A stretch of DNA of 64,000 nucleotides from Streptomyces griseochromogenes (GTDB lineage Bacteria; Actinomycetota; Actinomycetes; Streptomycetales; Streptomycetaceae), in assembly GCF_001542625.1 (NCBI RefSeq), contig NZ_CP016279.1:5022001-5086000 (forward strand), written 5' to 3'. The position numbers were made by a program, and so were the translations under genes. The notes under the pieces are model-generated. The model made no database searches. It saw only the letters and a list, made by a program, of their open reading frames with translations, and was not told the DNA's origin. Below, piece after piece: positions 1-9,372 of this stretch. Position 1 is the stretch's first letter. Every line of letters starts with the position of its first letter.

Positions 1-413
1 TCACCGAAGCGCTCGCCGTACCTGGTGTCGCTGTGCTCGCCGACGCCGTACGCGAAGTGGTAGGTGAACACCCGGTCCACCCAGCCTTTGAGGATCGCGG
101 GCATCGTGTACCACCACAGCGGGAACTGGAAGATGATCGTGTCGGCCCACAGCAGCTTCTCCTGCTCGGCGAGGACGTCCGGGGTGAGCGTCCCGGCGTC
201 GAAGGCCCGGCCCGAGTCCAGGGCGACCTTCAGCGGACTTGAGGCGTCGGGGCCGTAGTCCGCGGCGTCCACGACAGCCTTCCAGTTCATTGCGTACAGA
301 TCGCTCACCCGTACCTCGTGCCCCGCGGTCTCCAATGTGGACACCGCGAGGTCCTTCAGCGAGTTGTTGAGCGACTTCGGCTCCGGGTGGGCGTAGACGA
401 TCAGTGTCTTCAC
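1..413 (-). CDS. NAD(P)H:quinone oxidoreductase, flavodoxin-like fold (partial)
   Basis: The gene starts with GTG at 413, preceded by AAGGAG seven bases upstream, and runs off the left edge, so about 137 N-terminal residues are visible. The protein opens with a beta strand and loop (VKTLIVYAHPEPKS) typical of the flavodoxin_2 / NQO1 family. It carries the family's WADTIIFQFPLWWYTMPAILKGW-type active-site segment near residues 90-112 and a downstream DRVF. Family members are FMN- or FAD-dependent cytosolic two-electron reductases of quinones and other xenobiotics. It is divergent from an MmyB-like regulator 138 bp away, which probably controls it. The exact substrate cannot be told. Confidence 0.9.
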   Translation of the reverse strand, partial: MKTLIVYAHPEPKSLNNSLKDLAVSTLETAGHEVRVSDLYAMNWKAVVDAADYGPDASSPLKVALDSGRAFDAGTLTPDVLAEQEKLLWADTIIFQFPLWWYTMPAILKGWVDRVFTYHFAYGVGEHSDTRYGERFG

Positions 414-551
414 GGGAACTCCTTGGGATCGGGTGCCTTCGATTCTGGGCGCCGGGGCGCCCGGCGTTCAGGGGCTCCTCTTCCATCGGACGGGACTTCC
501 TGGTACTGGCAGGACCACCTTCGCCGGCACCATCGAGGCCATACTGGGGGC

Positions 552-1442
552 ATGGACGATCTTGCGAGCTTCCTGCGGACCCGGCGTTCCCGGGTCGACC
601 CGGCGGCTGTCGGTATCCCTACCGACAGCCGCCGCCGGGTCGAAGGGCTGCGCCGCGAAGAGGTCGCGCACCTGTCCGGAGTCAGCGTCGACTACTACGT
701 ACGCCTGGAGCAGGGCCGCGCGACCCAGCCGTCCGAGCAGGTCCTCGACACGCTCGCCCGCGTCCTCGGCCTCGACGAGACCGAACGCGGGCACCTCTAC
801 CGGCTCGCCCGGCAGCGCCGCCGCCGCACGAAGGCGCCGGGCGGGCGGGTCCGGCCGCAGCTGCTGCGCGTCCTCGACCTGGTCGCCGACGCACCCGCGC
901 TGATCATGGACCACCGCCTGGACGTGCTCGCCGGGAATCGCCTCGCCGGGCTCCTCTACGGCCGGCCGATGCCGGGCCTGAACACCGCCCGGCACATCTT
1001 CCTCGAGGAGGCCGAGCGCGGGCTTTACGCGGACTGGGAGAAATGCACCCTCGACGTGGTCGGGCACCTGCGCCTGGCCGCCGGCAAATACCCCGAGGAC
1101 CCCGGTCTGGCCTCACTCATCGGCGAGCTGGCGATGGGCAGCGAGCGCTTCCGCCGCCTCTGGGCCCGCGCGGACGTGTGCGCCCGCACACATGGCCGCA
1201 AGGCGTACCGGCACCCGCTGGTCGGACTCCTGGAACTGCACCAGGAGAACTTCGCACTACCGGATGAATCGGGCATGGAGTTGCTAGTACTGTCCGCGGC
1301 CCCCGGCAGCCCCGCCGAGGACGGACTGCGCCTGCTCGCGGGCCTGGGCGCGGACAGCGGTGACACGCATCCTGCAGTGAACACCCAGGTCGGCGAGCAG
1401 CTCAACGACGCCCGCCAACCGCCGGGAACGCCTCAGCGCTGA
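552..1442 (+). CDS. Helix-turn-helix transcriptional regulator (MmyB-like ligand-binding domain)
   Basis: This is a 296-residue protein. An XRE-type HTH lies in the N-terminal third (LRREEVAHLSGVSVDYYVRLEQGR at about residues 35-58), followed by the MmyB-like domain with the family's RLAGLLYG, LNTARHIFLEE and KYPEDPGLASLIGEL segments. The ATG at 552 was chosen because the family begins with a short leader of the form MDDLASFLRTRR; the reading frame stays open further upstream. Such regulators are commonly divergent from one oxidoreductase or SDR gene and repress it. That arrangement is seen here with the flavodoxin-fold oxidoreductase ending at 413. The C-terminus, from about 1340, is Pro/Gly rich and unremarkable. 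Confidence 0.9.
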   Translation: MDDLASFLRTRRSRVDPAAVGIPTDSRRRVEGLRREEVAHLSGVSVDYYVRLEQGRATQPSEQVLDTLARVLGLDETERGHLYRLARQRRRRTKAPGGRVRPQLLRVLDLVADAPALIMDHRLDVLAGNRLAGLLYGRPMPGLNTARHIFLEEAERGLYADWEKCTLDVVGHLRLAAGKYPEDPGLASLIGELAMGSERFRRLWARADVCARTHGRKAYRHPLVGLLELHQENFALPDESGMELLVLSAAPGSPAEDGLRLLAGLGADSGDTHPAVNTQVGEQLNDARQPPGTPQR

Positions 1443-1491
1443 CGGCTTTCCAGTCCCGGACCTGTCTACCTGGCCTGCCGCACTGACACCT

Positions 1492-1782
1492 GTGCCGCGC
1501 TCGAATGAACTCGGCGGCGCCGTACGCACCGTCTTCGCTTGCGACTACCTCGCCGATCTTGCGAACACCGTGCTGCACTACGGCAAGGACGGCGCCCTGA
1601 CCGGCCCGGACAAGGAGCACGCCGAGACCAGCATGCTTGCCCTGCACCTGTTCCAGACCAGCCTCGTCCACATCAACACCCTGCTGCTCCAGCAGGTGTC
1701 CCGCCCTGCTGCGGTCGACGGGGCTCCGTGGCGTTCGATCGTGTTCAGGGCACCTTTGATCGGTCAGCATGTTTGCCGGTAG
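1492..1782 (+). pseudogene. Tn3-family transposase (TnpA) remnant
   Basis: The frame encodes GGAVRTVFACDYLAD joined directly to NTVLHYGKDGALTGPDKEHA, then SMLALHLFQTSLVHINTLLLQQV. These blocks belong to the C-terminal part of actinobacterial Tn3 TnpA, but about 20 residues normally between the first two are missing. There is no N-terminal transposase domain, and after about 1700 the frame leaves homology. It is a dead fragment left from a Tn3 transposon. It lies against the 3' end of the STAND-WD40 gene and marks a rearrangement junction. Confidence 0.85.
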
Positions 1783-4700
1783 GGCGCGCCATGGATGTAT
1801 GTGTGCCATTGGGTCCGGGTCAGGCCCGTTCCGGCTCGCTTGCACGCCTGGGCTGCCGTGTGTTCCGGAGCGATGTCATACAGCTGCAGCGGCACGTGTG
1901 CGCTTGATGTGTACAGCGTTCTGTTGTCGGAGCCGAAGGCCACGGCGAGGACGGCCGTACCCGTCGTGGGGAGGGCGGAGCCGAGTTGTCGGCTGGAGTA
2001 CACGTCCCACAATCGCAGTGTGCCGTCCATGCCTGCGGCGGCCAGGGTGCGTCCGTCCGGGGAGAAGGCCAGCGCCGACACGTATCTGGGCTGGCTTTCG
2101 CGGGTCGGGGGCGGGGGGAGCACAGCGAGGGGCAGGTGGGCGTCGCCGTCCCACACGGTGACCCCACCGGACTCGTCGCCTGCTGCCAGATATCTTGCGT
2201 CCGGACTGTATGCGACGGTGGTCGTCGTGCCGGTGGTGAGGGTGCGACGCGTGAGGCGGCCGTTCCGCAGATCCAGGAACTGGCCGTGGTTGGTGGCGAG
2301 AATGCCGCCGCCGGGTTTGACCGACAGCGTTTCACCGCCGGCGGCGATCTCGCGGGTCTTCTTACCACGACGAATGTTCCAGTACTCGATGAACTCGTCC
2401 TTGGGAATCCGGGAGACCAGCAGTGTTCTCCCGTCCGGGTGGAAGACGATGCCGTTGACCGCGGGCCCCTGCGCGCCGGGGATCGTGGAGTCGTACCGCG
2501 TCACTGTCAGCGAGCCGGTGATGCGGCGAGCCCCGACGTCCCAGAGATGCACCTTTTCCGGTGGAACGGATGTTGTCGGATGGCTGATGTCATAGGCGAG
2601 AACGCGCCCGTCCTGCCTGAAAGCCATGTGCACGGGACAGGGAACTGGGGGTCGCGGGGCATCGGCCGGAGAGGGGCAGGGGGCAGGGGGCAGATCTACC
2701 GCGCTTCGGCCACCGTGCGTTTCGCGAAGCTGGATGTCGGCCCCTCCTGTGCCGGTGTCCCGACGGGCGAAGGCGAGTGCACCTGCGTCAGGGCTGAAGG
2801 CGGCCGATACACCTGGCCGGTTCTGCCAGCGGGAGTCCACGACTCCGTCCAAGGACAGGGAACGTACGACGGTCTGCGACCGGTCCGCGAAGTAGCGGAT
2901 CCGGCGTTCTCCCATGTCGAGTCTGAGCTCGCTGACCACCTCGTCGGAGAGGGAATAGCGGAAGACCGGTGCTGCGGGCGCGTCGGTTCGCCACAGCAGA
3001 ATCTCGTCGGCATCCGTGGCAGCGATGAATCTGCCGTCGGGACTGAATGCGAGGCCCTTCAGTCCGTCATGCCGGATCCTGGGCAGTTCCCGGCCTGAGG
3101 CTATGTCCCAGGTGCGGATTCCCGCCGGGCTGCGCAGGACCAGGCGTCGGCTGTCGGCAGCGAACTGGAAATCTTCGTCCGCACAGTTTCTCGCCGTGGT
3201 GACCGGCGCCCACGGGGTCGGTAGTTTCCGCCCCCGCGCGATGTTCCATACCTCCAAGCGGGCGCCGGGCAAGCACAGTGCCATCAGGCGGTCGTCCGCG
3301 CTGACCTGGGCGTCGGGCAGCGGGTAGCTGGTCATCCGACGTTGCTTGAAGAGCTGCTGCTCGAAAAAGTCCGAGACGTCGTACAGCTTGTCCGACCCGA
3401 TATCGGGCAAGCGGTCCTCCATGTGGCGCTCCAGCAAGACCTGCCGGGTCTTCATGTCCCGCAACTGGACTGTCGCCCGTGGTCCTGCGGTGCGATAGAG
3501 CACAAGGATGCGGCCACTTGGGCTGATCTCGCCTCCGTCGTCGGCAGGCAGGCTGCCCCCTGCCACGCGGCCTGCCCGCACATCCCACATCTGCACTGCG
3601 CCGTCCTCGCCCAGCAGGGTGAGTGCGCGAGTGTCGGGGCTCAGCACGCCGACGTGTGCCAGGTGCGTACCCAGCCCGGGGAACGAAGCGCTGCGTCTGT
3701 GGGCGCCGATGTCCCAGGTCGTCACCCGCCTGGCGGTAACGCTGATCAGGGTCCGGCCGTCGCGACTGAGATACCGCACCGCCTCGGGTTCGGTGGCCGG
3801 ATCGGTGAAGGCGTCCTGCTCCTTCTGCACCGCGGCGCTCATCAGCGCCGAGCGGGTCTCGGGGAGGTCGACCAGGTTCCAGGCGGCAATGCTCAGCCGC
3901 ACCGCGGTGACCGGATCCGTCGCACGCAGGCTCTCAGCCAGCGCCGCGACCCGGCGAGCCTCGGTGCGCAGCCGTTCTTGATCCTCGGACTCGCTCTGCC
4001 GCCATGCGATGACACCGGCAAGGAGAGCAAGCACCGCCAGGGCGGACAGTCCCGCCCGCAGCCGGTGCAACCGGCGCGTGGTGCGGGTGGCGGCGTCTTC
4101 TTCCTGCCTGCGGGCGGCGATGCTGGTGGTGAGAAAAGTGTGTTCGAGTTCGGTGAGGTCCGCGCGATGCGCATCGAACCGCTTCTCGGCCGCGGTGAGG
4201 CGCGTGCCGCGGTACAGAGCCCCGGAGTCGCGACCCAGTTCCTCCCAGGCGCGCGCCGCTTCGGTCAGCTTGCGGTGAAGGCGCAGCCGTTCCCGGTCCT
4301 GTTGGATCCAACCGCGGAGCCGGGGCCAGGCGGTGAGCAGGGTCTCGTGGGCCAGGTCGACGGTGCCGTCGTCCAGGGTGAGCAGGCGCGCGCGGGTGAG
4401 GGCATCCAGTACCTGATCCGTTTCCTCGCCGCCGATGTCGTACAACTCCGTATGCCGGGTGGGGCGTCGGGTGTCGGGAGTGCCGTCGCCGGGGGTGACC
4501 AGCCGCAGCAGGAGGCGGCGTGCCGTGCGGGCTTGGTCCTGGGTGAAGTGGCTGTGGACGTCATCGGCGGTCTTGGCGATGGCTCCGGCGAGGCCGCCGG
4601 CTGCTTCGAAGCCGGTGACGGTGAGCGTCTTGCCGCGGCGGCGGCGCCAGGTCTCCAACAACACGTGCGAGAGCAGCGGTAATCCGCCCGGTGCGTCGAC

Positions 4701-5633
4701 GACTTCCTCGATCAGACGGGTGGTCAGCGTCCGCTCCACGGTCAGGCCGGCCATAGTGGCAGGTTTGACGATGGCCTCGCGCAGCTCTTCCCGGCTCATC
4801 GGGCCGACCAGCAGATGGGCGTCGCGCAGTGCGTCGGTCAGATCGCGATCTTCGGCGCAGCGGCCGTAAAAGTCGGCGCGCACGACGATGAGCACCCTCA
4901 AGCGGTTCTCAGGCCGGCATGCGGCCAGGAGCAGGCTGAGGAAGCGGGCGCGCTCCGTGGGGTCCTGGCAGAGGGTGAAGATCTCCTCGAATTGGTCGAC
5001 GATCACGAACGTGTCCGCACCGGCGTCACCGGCGCCGGACTCGGTGTCGCTGGGATCGAACACGTGGGCGTGCGTGCGCGCCGGGCGCTCTCCGGGCGTG
5101 AGGATACGGATCGCGGCCGGACGTAGGCCTGGTTCCCGGGTGTGCTGGAGGGAGGGGACCAGGCCGGCGCGCAGCAGGGAGGACTTGCCGCTGCCTGACG
5201 GGCCGAAGACCGCCACGAACCGGCGGTGACGCAGCAGCTCCAGCAGGTCGGCGGTGAGTTTGTCACGGCCGAAGAACCGGCCGTGGTCCCCTGTCTCGAA
5301 CCGCGCCAACCCCTTGTACGGCGACTCTGTCCCCGTGTCGTCCGTCGCCGGGTCGGAGGCGGCGGCTACCTCCTCCACGGCCTCCGTCCACCGGGCTGCC
5401 CACTCCAACGGGTCGCCCCCACAAGCCCGGGCGTAGGCCAGGACCACCGGCAGCGTCGGCAACTGCTCGCCGGCCGCTGCCTGAGACAGGGTGGTGATGG
5501 AGTACCCCGCCCGGTCCGCCAGCACCCGATAGGTGATCCCGCCCGCCTCGGCGCGCAACTTGCGCAACTCGCAGGCGAACCGCTGCACCGGACCGGCCCC
5601 TGGATCCAACGGCGCCTCACGACGACCCGCCAC
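1764..5633 (-). CDS. HTH - STAND NTPase - WD40 repeat protein
   Basis: This is a 1289-residue multidomain protein. The order is an N-terminal XRE-like HTH (FACELRKLRAEAGG...YRVLADRAGYSITTLSQAAAG, about residues 17-50), then a STAND-class NTPase beginning SPYKGLARFETGD with Walker A GPSGSGKSSLLRAGL and a Walker B-like VIVDQFEEIF. A hydrophobic helix (LRAGLSALAVLALLAGVIAW) follows, and the C-terminal half is WD40 repeats (several WD dipeptides after FSPDGRTLA-type strands). STAND proteins are signalling switches that oligomerise on ligand sensing; in Streptomyces the role of this architecture is mostly unknown. The GTG at 5633 was chosen because homologues begin close to GRREAPLDP and a G-rich RBS precedes it. 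An ATG at 5723 is an alternative. Confidence 0.93.
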   Translation of the reverse strand: MAGRREAPLDPGAGPVQRFACELRKLRAEAGGITYRVLADRAGYSITTLSQAAAGEQLPTLPVVLAYARACGGDPLEWAARWTEAVEEVAAASDPATDDTGTESPYKGLARFETGDHGRFFGRDKLTADLLELLRHRRFVAVFGPSGSGKSSLLRAGLVPSLQHTREPGLRPAAIRILTPGERPARTHAHVFDPSDTESGAGDAGADTFVIVDQFEEIFTLCQDPTERARFLSLLLAACRPENRLRVLIVVRADFYGRCAEDRDLTDALRDAHLLVGPMSREELREAIVKPATMAGLTVERTLTTRLIEEVVDAPGGLPLLSHVLLETWRRRRGKTLTVTGFEAAGGLAGAIAKTADDVHSHFTQDQARTARRLLLRLVTPGDGTPDTRRPTRHTELYDIGGEETDQVLDALTRARLLTLDDGTVDLAHETLLTAWPRLRGWIQQDRERLRLHRKLTEAARAWEELGRDSGALYRGTRLTAAEKRFDAHRADLTELEHTFLTTSIAARRQEEDAATRTTRRLHRLRAGLSALAVLALLAGVIAWRQSESEDQERLRTEARRVAALAESLRATDPVTAVRLSIAAWNLVDLPETRSALMSAAVQKEQDAFTDPATEPEAVRYLSRDGRTLISVTARRVTTWDIGAHRRSASFPGLGTHLAHVGVLSPDTRALTLLGEDGAVQMWDVRAGRVAGGSLPADDGGEISPSGRILVLYRTAGPRATVQLRDMKTRQVLLERHMEDRLPDIGSDKLYDVSDFFEQQLFKQRRMTSYPLPDAQVSADDRLMALCLPGARLEVWNIARGRKLPTPWAPVTTARNCADEDFQFAADSRRLVLRSPAGIRTWDIASGRELPRIRHDGLKGLAFSPDGRFIAATDADEILLWRTDAPAAPVFRYSLSDEVVSELRLDMGERRIRYFADRSQTVVRSLSLDGVVDSRWQNRPGVSAAFSPDAGALAFARRDTGTGGADIQLRETHGGRSAVDLPPAPCPSPADAPRPPVPCPVHMAFRQDGRVLAYDISHPTTSVPPEKVHLWDVGARRITGSLTVTRYDSTIPGAQGPAVNGIVFHPDGRTLLVSRIPKDEFIEYWNIRRGKKTREIAAGGETLSVKPGGGILATNHGQFLDLRNGRLTRRTLTTGTTTTVAYSPDARYLAAGDESGGVTVWDGDAHLPLAVLPPPPTRESQPRYVSALAFSPDGRTLAAAGMDGTLRLWDVYSSRQLGSALPTTGTAVLAVAFGSDNRTLYTSSAHVPLQLYDIAPEHTAAQACKRAGTGLTRTQWHTYIHGAPYRQTC

Positions 5634-5931
5634 ACGCCACCCCCCCGGCCGCTGCCCCTGCACTGGACAGGCCAGGCACGATACGGATGCACCACAACAC
5701 CCGCAAAGATCGCGTCCGGCCATTGTTCGGCCGCCTGACCAGCACTGCCAAACAATGCGTCGGCGGCTGGAATCGGTGCTGCGAGCCCCCGGGAGCCGTT
5801 CGGGTGACTGCCGGACGGCCAGGGGATTCAGTTCACCCGAAATGCCACGGCGCGTTGGAATACGCGCCGTCCGGCGCCAAGGGCACCGGGTCCGGTCCGC
5901 TATCGAGTGACCAGGGGGAGGCCCGGGTGCT

Positions 5932-5959
5932 GTGGGGGCGGACGGGCGTCCGCCCCCAC
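5932..5959. terminator. Perfect GC-rich hairpin (terminator-like)
   Basis: A 12-bp perfect stem (GTGGGGGCGGAC / GTCCGCCCCCAC) encloses a 4-base loop, with no clear U tract. It sits in the 420-bp gap between two divergently transcribed genes, so it does not follow a visible gene. It could be an orphan terminator left from a lost gene, or a hairpin in the leader of the secreted-protein gene at 6055. Nothing else is recognisable between 5634 and 6054. Confidence 0.5.
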
Positions 5960-6054
5960 TGCAAGTACAGCGAGCTCAGTGCCTGCCGTGACAGCGCACC
6001 ATGCTTCACCGCGCATGCGGCAGCCAGACAACTCACACGAACGGAGACATCATC

Positions 6055-6417
6055 GTGCGCATACGAACCCTCCTCGCCGGGGTCACCATGGGCGCTGCCC
6101 TTGTCGCCGGCGGAATCACCGCCCCGGCCCAGGCGGCGTCCGAAACCGCCATGACAACGGCAGCCTCGGATTCCGCCACCGCATCGGGTCAGACCGTCGT
6201 CGTGGCGGAAGCGGGCTGGACCAATGCCCTCAGGGCGGGTGATCCGGTCAGGGACACCTACTACTCGACCGGGTCCGTGCTCTGGCGTACCTCCTCCGCG
6301 GGACAGCCTCTCCATTACTACAGCAAGAAGGTCAACCGGTACGGCAGCACCTGGTACCAGCTCGACTCTCCCCAGTGGGGCTGGATCTACTGCGGGAACG
6401 TCGCGGCACCCTGCTGA
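6055..6417 (+). CDS. Small secreted protein, SH3-like
   Basis: This 120-residue protein starts at GTG 6055, preceded by GGAG. It has a clear Sec signal peptide (VRIRTLLAGVTMGAALVAG...APAQAA, cleavage near residue 26). The mature part contains VLWRTSSAGQPLHYYSKK, WYQLDSPQWGWIYCGNV, and a terminal Cys. The spacing and the pattern (variable loop, then W-Y-x-L, then GWIY) resemble bacterial SH3-type domains of small Streptomyces secreted proteins. Two cysteines near the C-terminus may form a disulfide. Function is unknown; a cell-wall role is inference. It lies alone between the STAND gene and IS256 debris. Confidence 0.75.
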   Translation: MRIRTLLAGVTMGAALVAGGITAPAQAASETAMTTAASDSATASGQTVVVAEAGWTNALRAGDPVRDTYYSTGSVLWRTSSAGQPLHYYSKKVNRYGSTWYQLDSPQWGWIYCGNVAAPC

Positions 6418-6647
6418 CACGCCGGCTTCCTCTGCGCGGCGAGAACGGCAGACCGGCTGCGAACGCCCTGCAGACGCCAGTGGCTGCCATGGCGTCCCGC
6501 TCGGTGGTGTAGCCGGTCAAAGTGGGGGAGTGCCTGGGCGTTTGCCCGGGGCGCCTACCTGATGCGGGTGGCCGCTCCCTGAACAAGGAGCGGGCCATCG
6601 TGCAACTCTCCCTGCTAAAACGCCAGTTCAAGCGGCAGGAGTGCACG

Positions 6648-7110
6648 ATGGCCCTGTCTCGGTCCGACCTGGTACGCCCGCCGGAGTCACTACGCTCGAC
6701 CGATGGAATCGAGCTCGTCCGCAGGGTGGTCGAGCGGATGCTGCAGGAGCTGATCGAGGCCGAGGCTGACGCGCACATCCGCGCCGAGGGGAACGAGTAC
6801 AGCGCCTCACGGACGGCCTTCCGTAACGGGCACTGCGGCAAGACCCTGACCACGCCGGCCGGCGACCTGGACCTGGAGATCCCCACAGTCCGCACCGGCA
6901 GCTTCATCCTGTCGCTGCTGGAATGCCGGCGCCGTATCACCAGGCCCTTTGCGCCGTCATCATGGAGGCGTAGGTGCACGGAGTATCGCCCCGCTCGGGT
7001 CGACGACCTGGTCAAGGCCCTGGGGGCGACACGGGGATCTCCAAGCCCGAGGTCTCGCGGATCTGCGTGGCCATGGACGAGCCTGTGGCAGTCGCCTGGT
7101 CGTCGATGGG
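6648..7110 (+). pseudogene. IS256-family transposase remnant (N-terminal part)
   Basis: ATG at 6648 begins a frame with VERMLQELIEAEADAHIRAEGNEYSASRTAFRNGH and TPAGDLDLEIPTVRTGSF, matching the N-terminal region of Mutator/IS256 transposases. After about 6940 the frame is lost. The expected continuation MEAYVHGVSTRSVDDLVKALG is spread over other frames with an in-frame TAG (MEA*VHGVSPRSG, then GDTGISKPEVSRIC). The catalytic core downstream is absent. It is a truncated, multiply damaged copy and cannot produce transposase. Confidence 0.88.
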
Positions 7111-7164
7111 GGCGTCCAGGCGCTCGGCCACGGTGGTGAGGGCTGTTCCCAGGGGAAGCGTGCC

Positions 7165-7430
7165 CCCGGGGGAGGGGGTGCGGGTCGCCCCGGGTCGGGC
7201 TCCGGTTGACGGTCAGCACCGGTGCTTTGGTCCGGGCTGCGTGGCGGACGAACCGGAGCCCTGACATCACAGTCCGTGCGGAGCCCGGGATCAGGAAGGA
7301 GGCTGCTTCACGGACCAGTTCACGGCAGTGTTCGACCCGCCGTGGCGGAATGGTTTCGCCGAAGTACACCACGTCCGGTTTGAGGATGCTGCCGCAGAAA
7401 GGTCGGCGGACCAGCCTTCACCCCGGCGTA
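7165..7430 (-). pseudogene. Sir2-family NAD-dependent deacetylase fragment
   Basis: On the minus strand a short stretch reads FCGSILKPDVVYFGE, then ELVREAASFLIPGSARTVMSGLRFVRHA and APVLTVNRSPTRGDPH. These correspond to the C-terminal half of the sirtuin catalytic domain (zinc-site/NAD region: LKPDVVxFGE, GSSLxVxSGLRF, VLxVNxxPTRGD). The N-terminal Rossmann half, the catalytic His region and the last helix are missing, and no start is visible. It is a broken gene, probably truncated by the rearrangements that also placed the IS256 fragment beside it. Confidence 0.8.
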
Positions 7431-7542
7431 CGGCCAGGGCCGCGGCGGGCGACGTCCGCACCTGCCACACATGACACCGGGTTGACGCCCGAGCCGAGCA
7501 CCATGGCCTTTCCCTTCTTGATGACCGACTCCGCGAGCATCT

Positions 7543-7952
7543 TCACCAGATGTCCATCAGGTGGGTGGGCCGCGGGATCGAGAACGGCAGCCCGCAGGTG
7601 CGCAGTGTGAGCTCCACCTCGGACTCGAAGCGGAAGAACTCGCCCCGGCGGTCGGCGCGGGCGTTTGCGGTCGAGAAGTACACGAAGTGTTCGGTCGAGG
7701 TGTCCTGCGCGACGCCGATAAGGCGCCGGATGCCCGTGCCCTCAATACCCAGGGGACCGTTCGCTCCCTTGCCGCCACCGACCTGAACGGTGCGGACGAT
7801 CGCCTTGGCGCCGGTAGCGGAACGCACGAGCGACTGTCGGTCGTGCAGATCGCCTGCGACGACCTCGACATCCCCGGCGACCCGCGCCGAGGAGGGGGCG
7901 CGAGTGACGACGCGCACCGCCTGCCCGTCGCTGCGTAGTTGATCCTGGCCAT
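7543..7952 (-). pseudogene. NmrA-like / atypical SDR NAD(P)-binding protein, truncated
   Basis: An ATG at 7952 gives MARIN..., then a frameshift leads into LRSDGQAVRVVTR, ARVAGDVEVVAGDLHD and EHFVYFSTANA, ending THLMDIW-stop. This is the pattern of NmrA-type NAD(P)-binding proteins. The dinucleotide-binding GATGxxG loop that should follow the first strand is deleted, and the C-terminal roughly 100 residues are gone. The family senses or reduces with NADPH; this copy is dead. It is divergent from the AraC-type gene at 8053, which may once have regulated it. Confidence 0.8.
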
Positions 7953-8052
7953 ACTCGCCCCGTACGTCGTCTCCCGCGGCCCGGGAGGGTTCCCCGCGCC
8001 CAGTATCGTTCTTGCTCGCGCCAACGCAACGCATGATTTGGGGGGCGGGCAA

Positions 8053-9027
8053 GTGCTGAAGGAAACAGTTATCCGAAGCGACGATGTGCCGAGGGAGGAT
8101 CGACTGGCCTACTGGGCAGAGTCCGTGGGACAGACGCATGCTCCGGTACGCATGCGAAGCGAGCATGCAGGTGACTTCCATGCCCAGATGCGCGTGCTGG
8201 AACTGGGAACGGTGTCGGTGTGGCCGCAGACCTTCCAGCAACTGATCATCCAGCGCACGCCGAAGCTGATCCGCCGATCCGACCCGGAGCTGTATCACGT
8301 CTCGTTCATCCTGAAGGGGACAGGCATAACCACCTGGGACGATCACGAGAGCGTCTATCAGCCCACTGACCTGTATTTCAACGATTCCTCGTTACCTTGG
8401 GAGATCCGCACGGATGCACACCCTGTGTCCACTGTCAGCCTGGAACTTCCCAAGTCGATCATCCCCTTACCCCGGAGGATGACCAGCCAGATGCTGCCAC
8501 GGCGGATGCCGACACAGGGGGGTATCAGCGTGCTGCTGTCCCAGTTTCTGCTTCAAGTGGTCAAGGACGCCGACACCTACGAGCCCAGCGACGGTGCTCG
8601 GTTGGGAAGAGTCGCCGCAGAGCTGGTCGCTGCCTTGTTCGCACACGCCGTCGAAGATGAATCCCTGGTACCTCCCGACACCCGCAAGCGCACCCTCGTA
8701 CTGCGCATCAAGCACTACATCCAGAGTCATCTGCACGACCCGCACCTGACTCCCACCGCCGTGGCGGCAGCACACCATGTGTCCGTCAGCTACTTGCATC
8801 GTCTCTTCGAAGGTGAAGAAGCCACTGTCGCAGCCTGGATTCGTCTGCGGCGCCTGGAGGCCGCCCGCCGGGAACTGACCGATCCCGCGCTGCGTGCGCT
8901 GCCCATCCACGGCATCGCCGCCCGGTGGGGCTTTCTCCGCGCGGCAGATTTCAGCAGAGCCTTCCGCAACGCCTATGGCCTCGCACCGAACGACTACCGG
9001 CGTGGGCAGGAGCGTCCAGCGAGTTGA
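8053..9027 (+). CDS. AraC-family transcriptional regulator (AraC_binding_2 type)
   Basis: This is a 324-residue protein. The N-terminal two-thirds matches the AraC_binding_2 cupin-like domain (REDRLAYWAESVGQ...; a strand followed by LYHVSFILKGTG). The C-terminal 100 residues form the double HTH domain, with IQSHLHDPHLTPTAVAAAHHVSVSYLHRLF and the signature AARWGFLRAADFSRAFRNAYGLAPNDYR. GTG 8053 was chosen because GGGGGGCGGG lies just upstream and the family starts shortly before this point; the frame is open further back. Usual targets are adjacent genes. The only neighbour is the truncated NmrA-like gene, so the regulator may be an orphan. Confidence 0.93.
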   Translation: MLKETVIRSDDVPREDRLAYWAESVGQTHAPVRMRSEHAGDFHAQMRVLELGTVSVWPQTFQQLIIQRTPKLIRRSDPELYHVSFILKGTGITTWDDHESVYQPTDLYFNDSSLPWEIRTDAHPVSTVSLELPKSIIPLPRRMTSQMLPRRMPTQGGISVLLSQFLLQVVKDADTYEPSDGARLGRVAAELVAALFAHAVEDESLVPPDTRKRTLVLRIKHYIQSHLHDPHLTPTAVAAAHHVSVSYLHRLFEGEEATVAAWIRLRRLEAARRELTDPALRALPIHGIAARWGFLRAADFSRAFRNAYGLAPNDYRRGQERPAS

Positions 9028-9294
9028 CCGACAGCTGACGAAGCTGTTGACGCGGTGCCACCGCCGGCGCCCTGTACTGGAACAACACTCGATGATGTCC
9101 CCGTCCCGGCCCACGCCTTCAGTATCTGACCGCTTCCCCCCTTGCCCCGATGTCGCGCACAGCAGGTTGCCCCCTTCGCGTCACCGACTGTGATGCGAAG
9201 GGCGCGAGGTAGGTGGGAGCGCTGTTCGTCGCGGGATTACCGGCACCCGAACGCCCCTGAGAGCGGCGGTCGGGATGTGCGACAGACATCGGGC

Positions 9295-9332
9295 GGTGCG
9301 GGGCCCAGTCGTCTCCGGCCGAGCCCCGCACC
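9295..9332. terminator. Bidirectional terminator between convergent genes
   Basis: A 10-bp perfect stem (GGTGCGGGGC / GCCCCGCACC) with an 18-base loop lies between the stop of the AraC-type gene and the stop of the small secreted-protein gene, which converge here. Confidence 0.6.
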
Positions 9333-9372
9333 ATGTCAGAACTTTGGACGGGCTTTTGCAGCCGATCGGAGC

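Noticed and set aside
1..486. Long minus-strand frame 1-486 with Arg/Gly-rich product
   Set aside because: It overlaps the real flavodoxin-fold oxidoreductase on the same strand in another frame and has no family motifs or coding codon bias; a GC-skew shadow.
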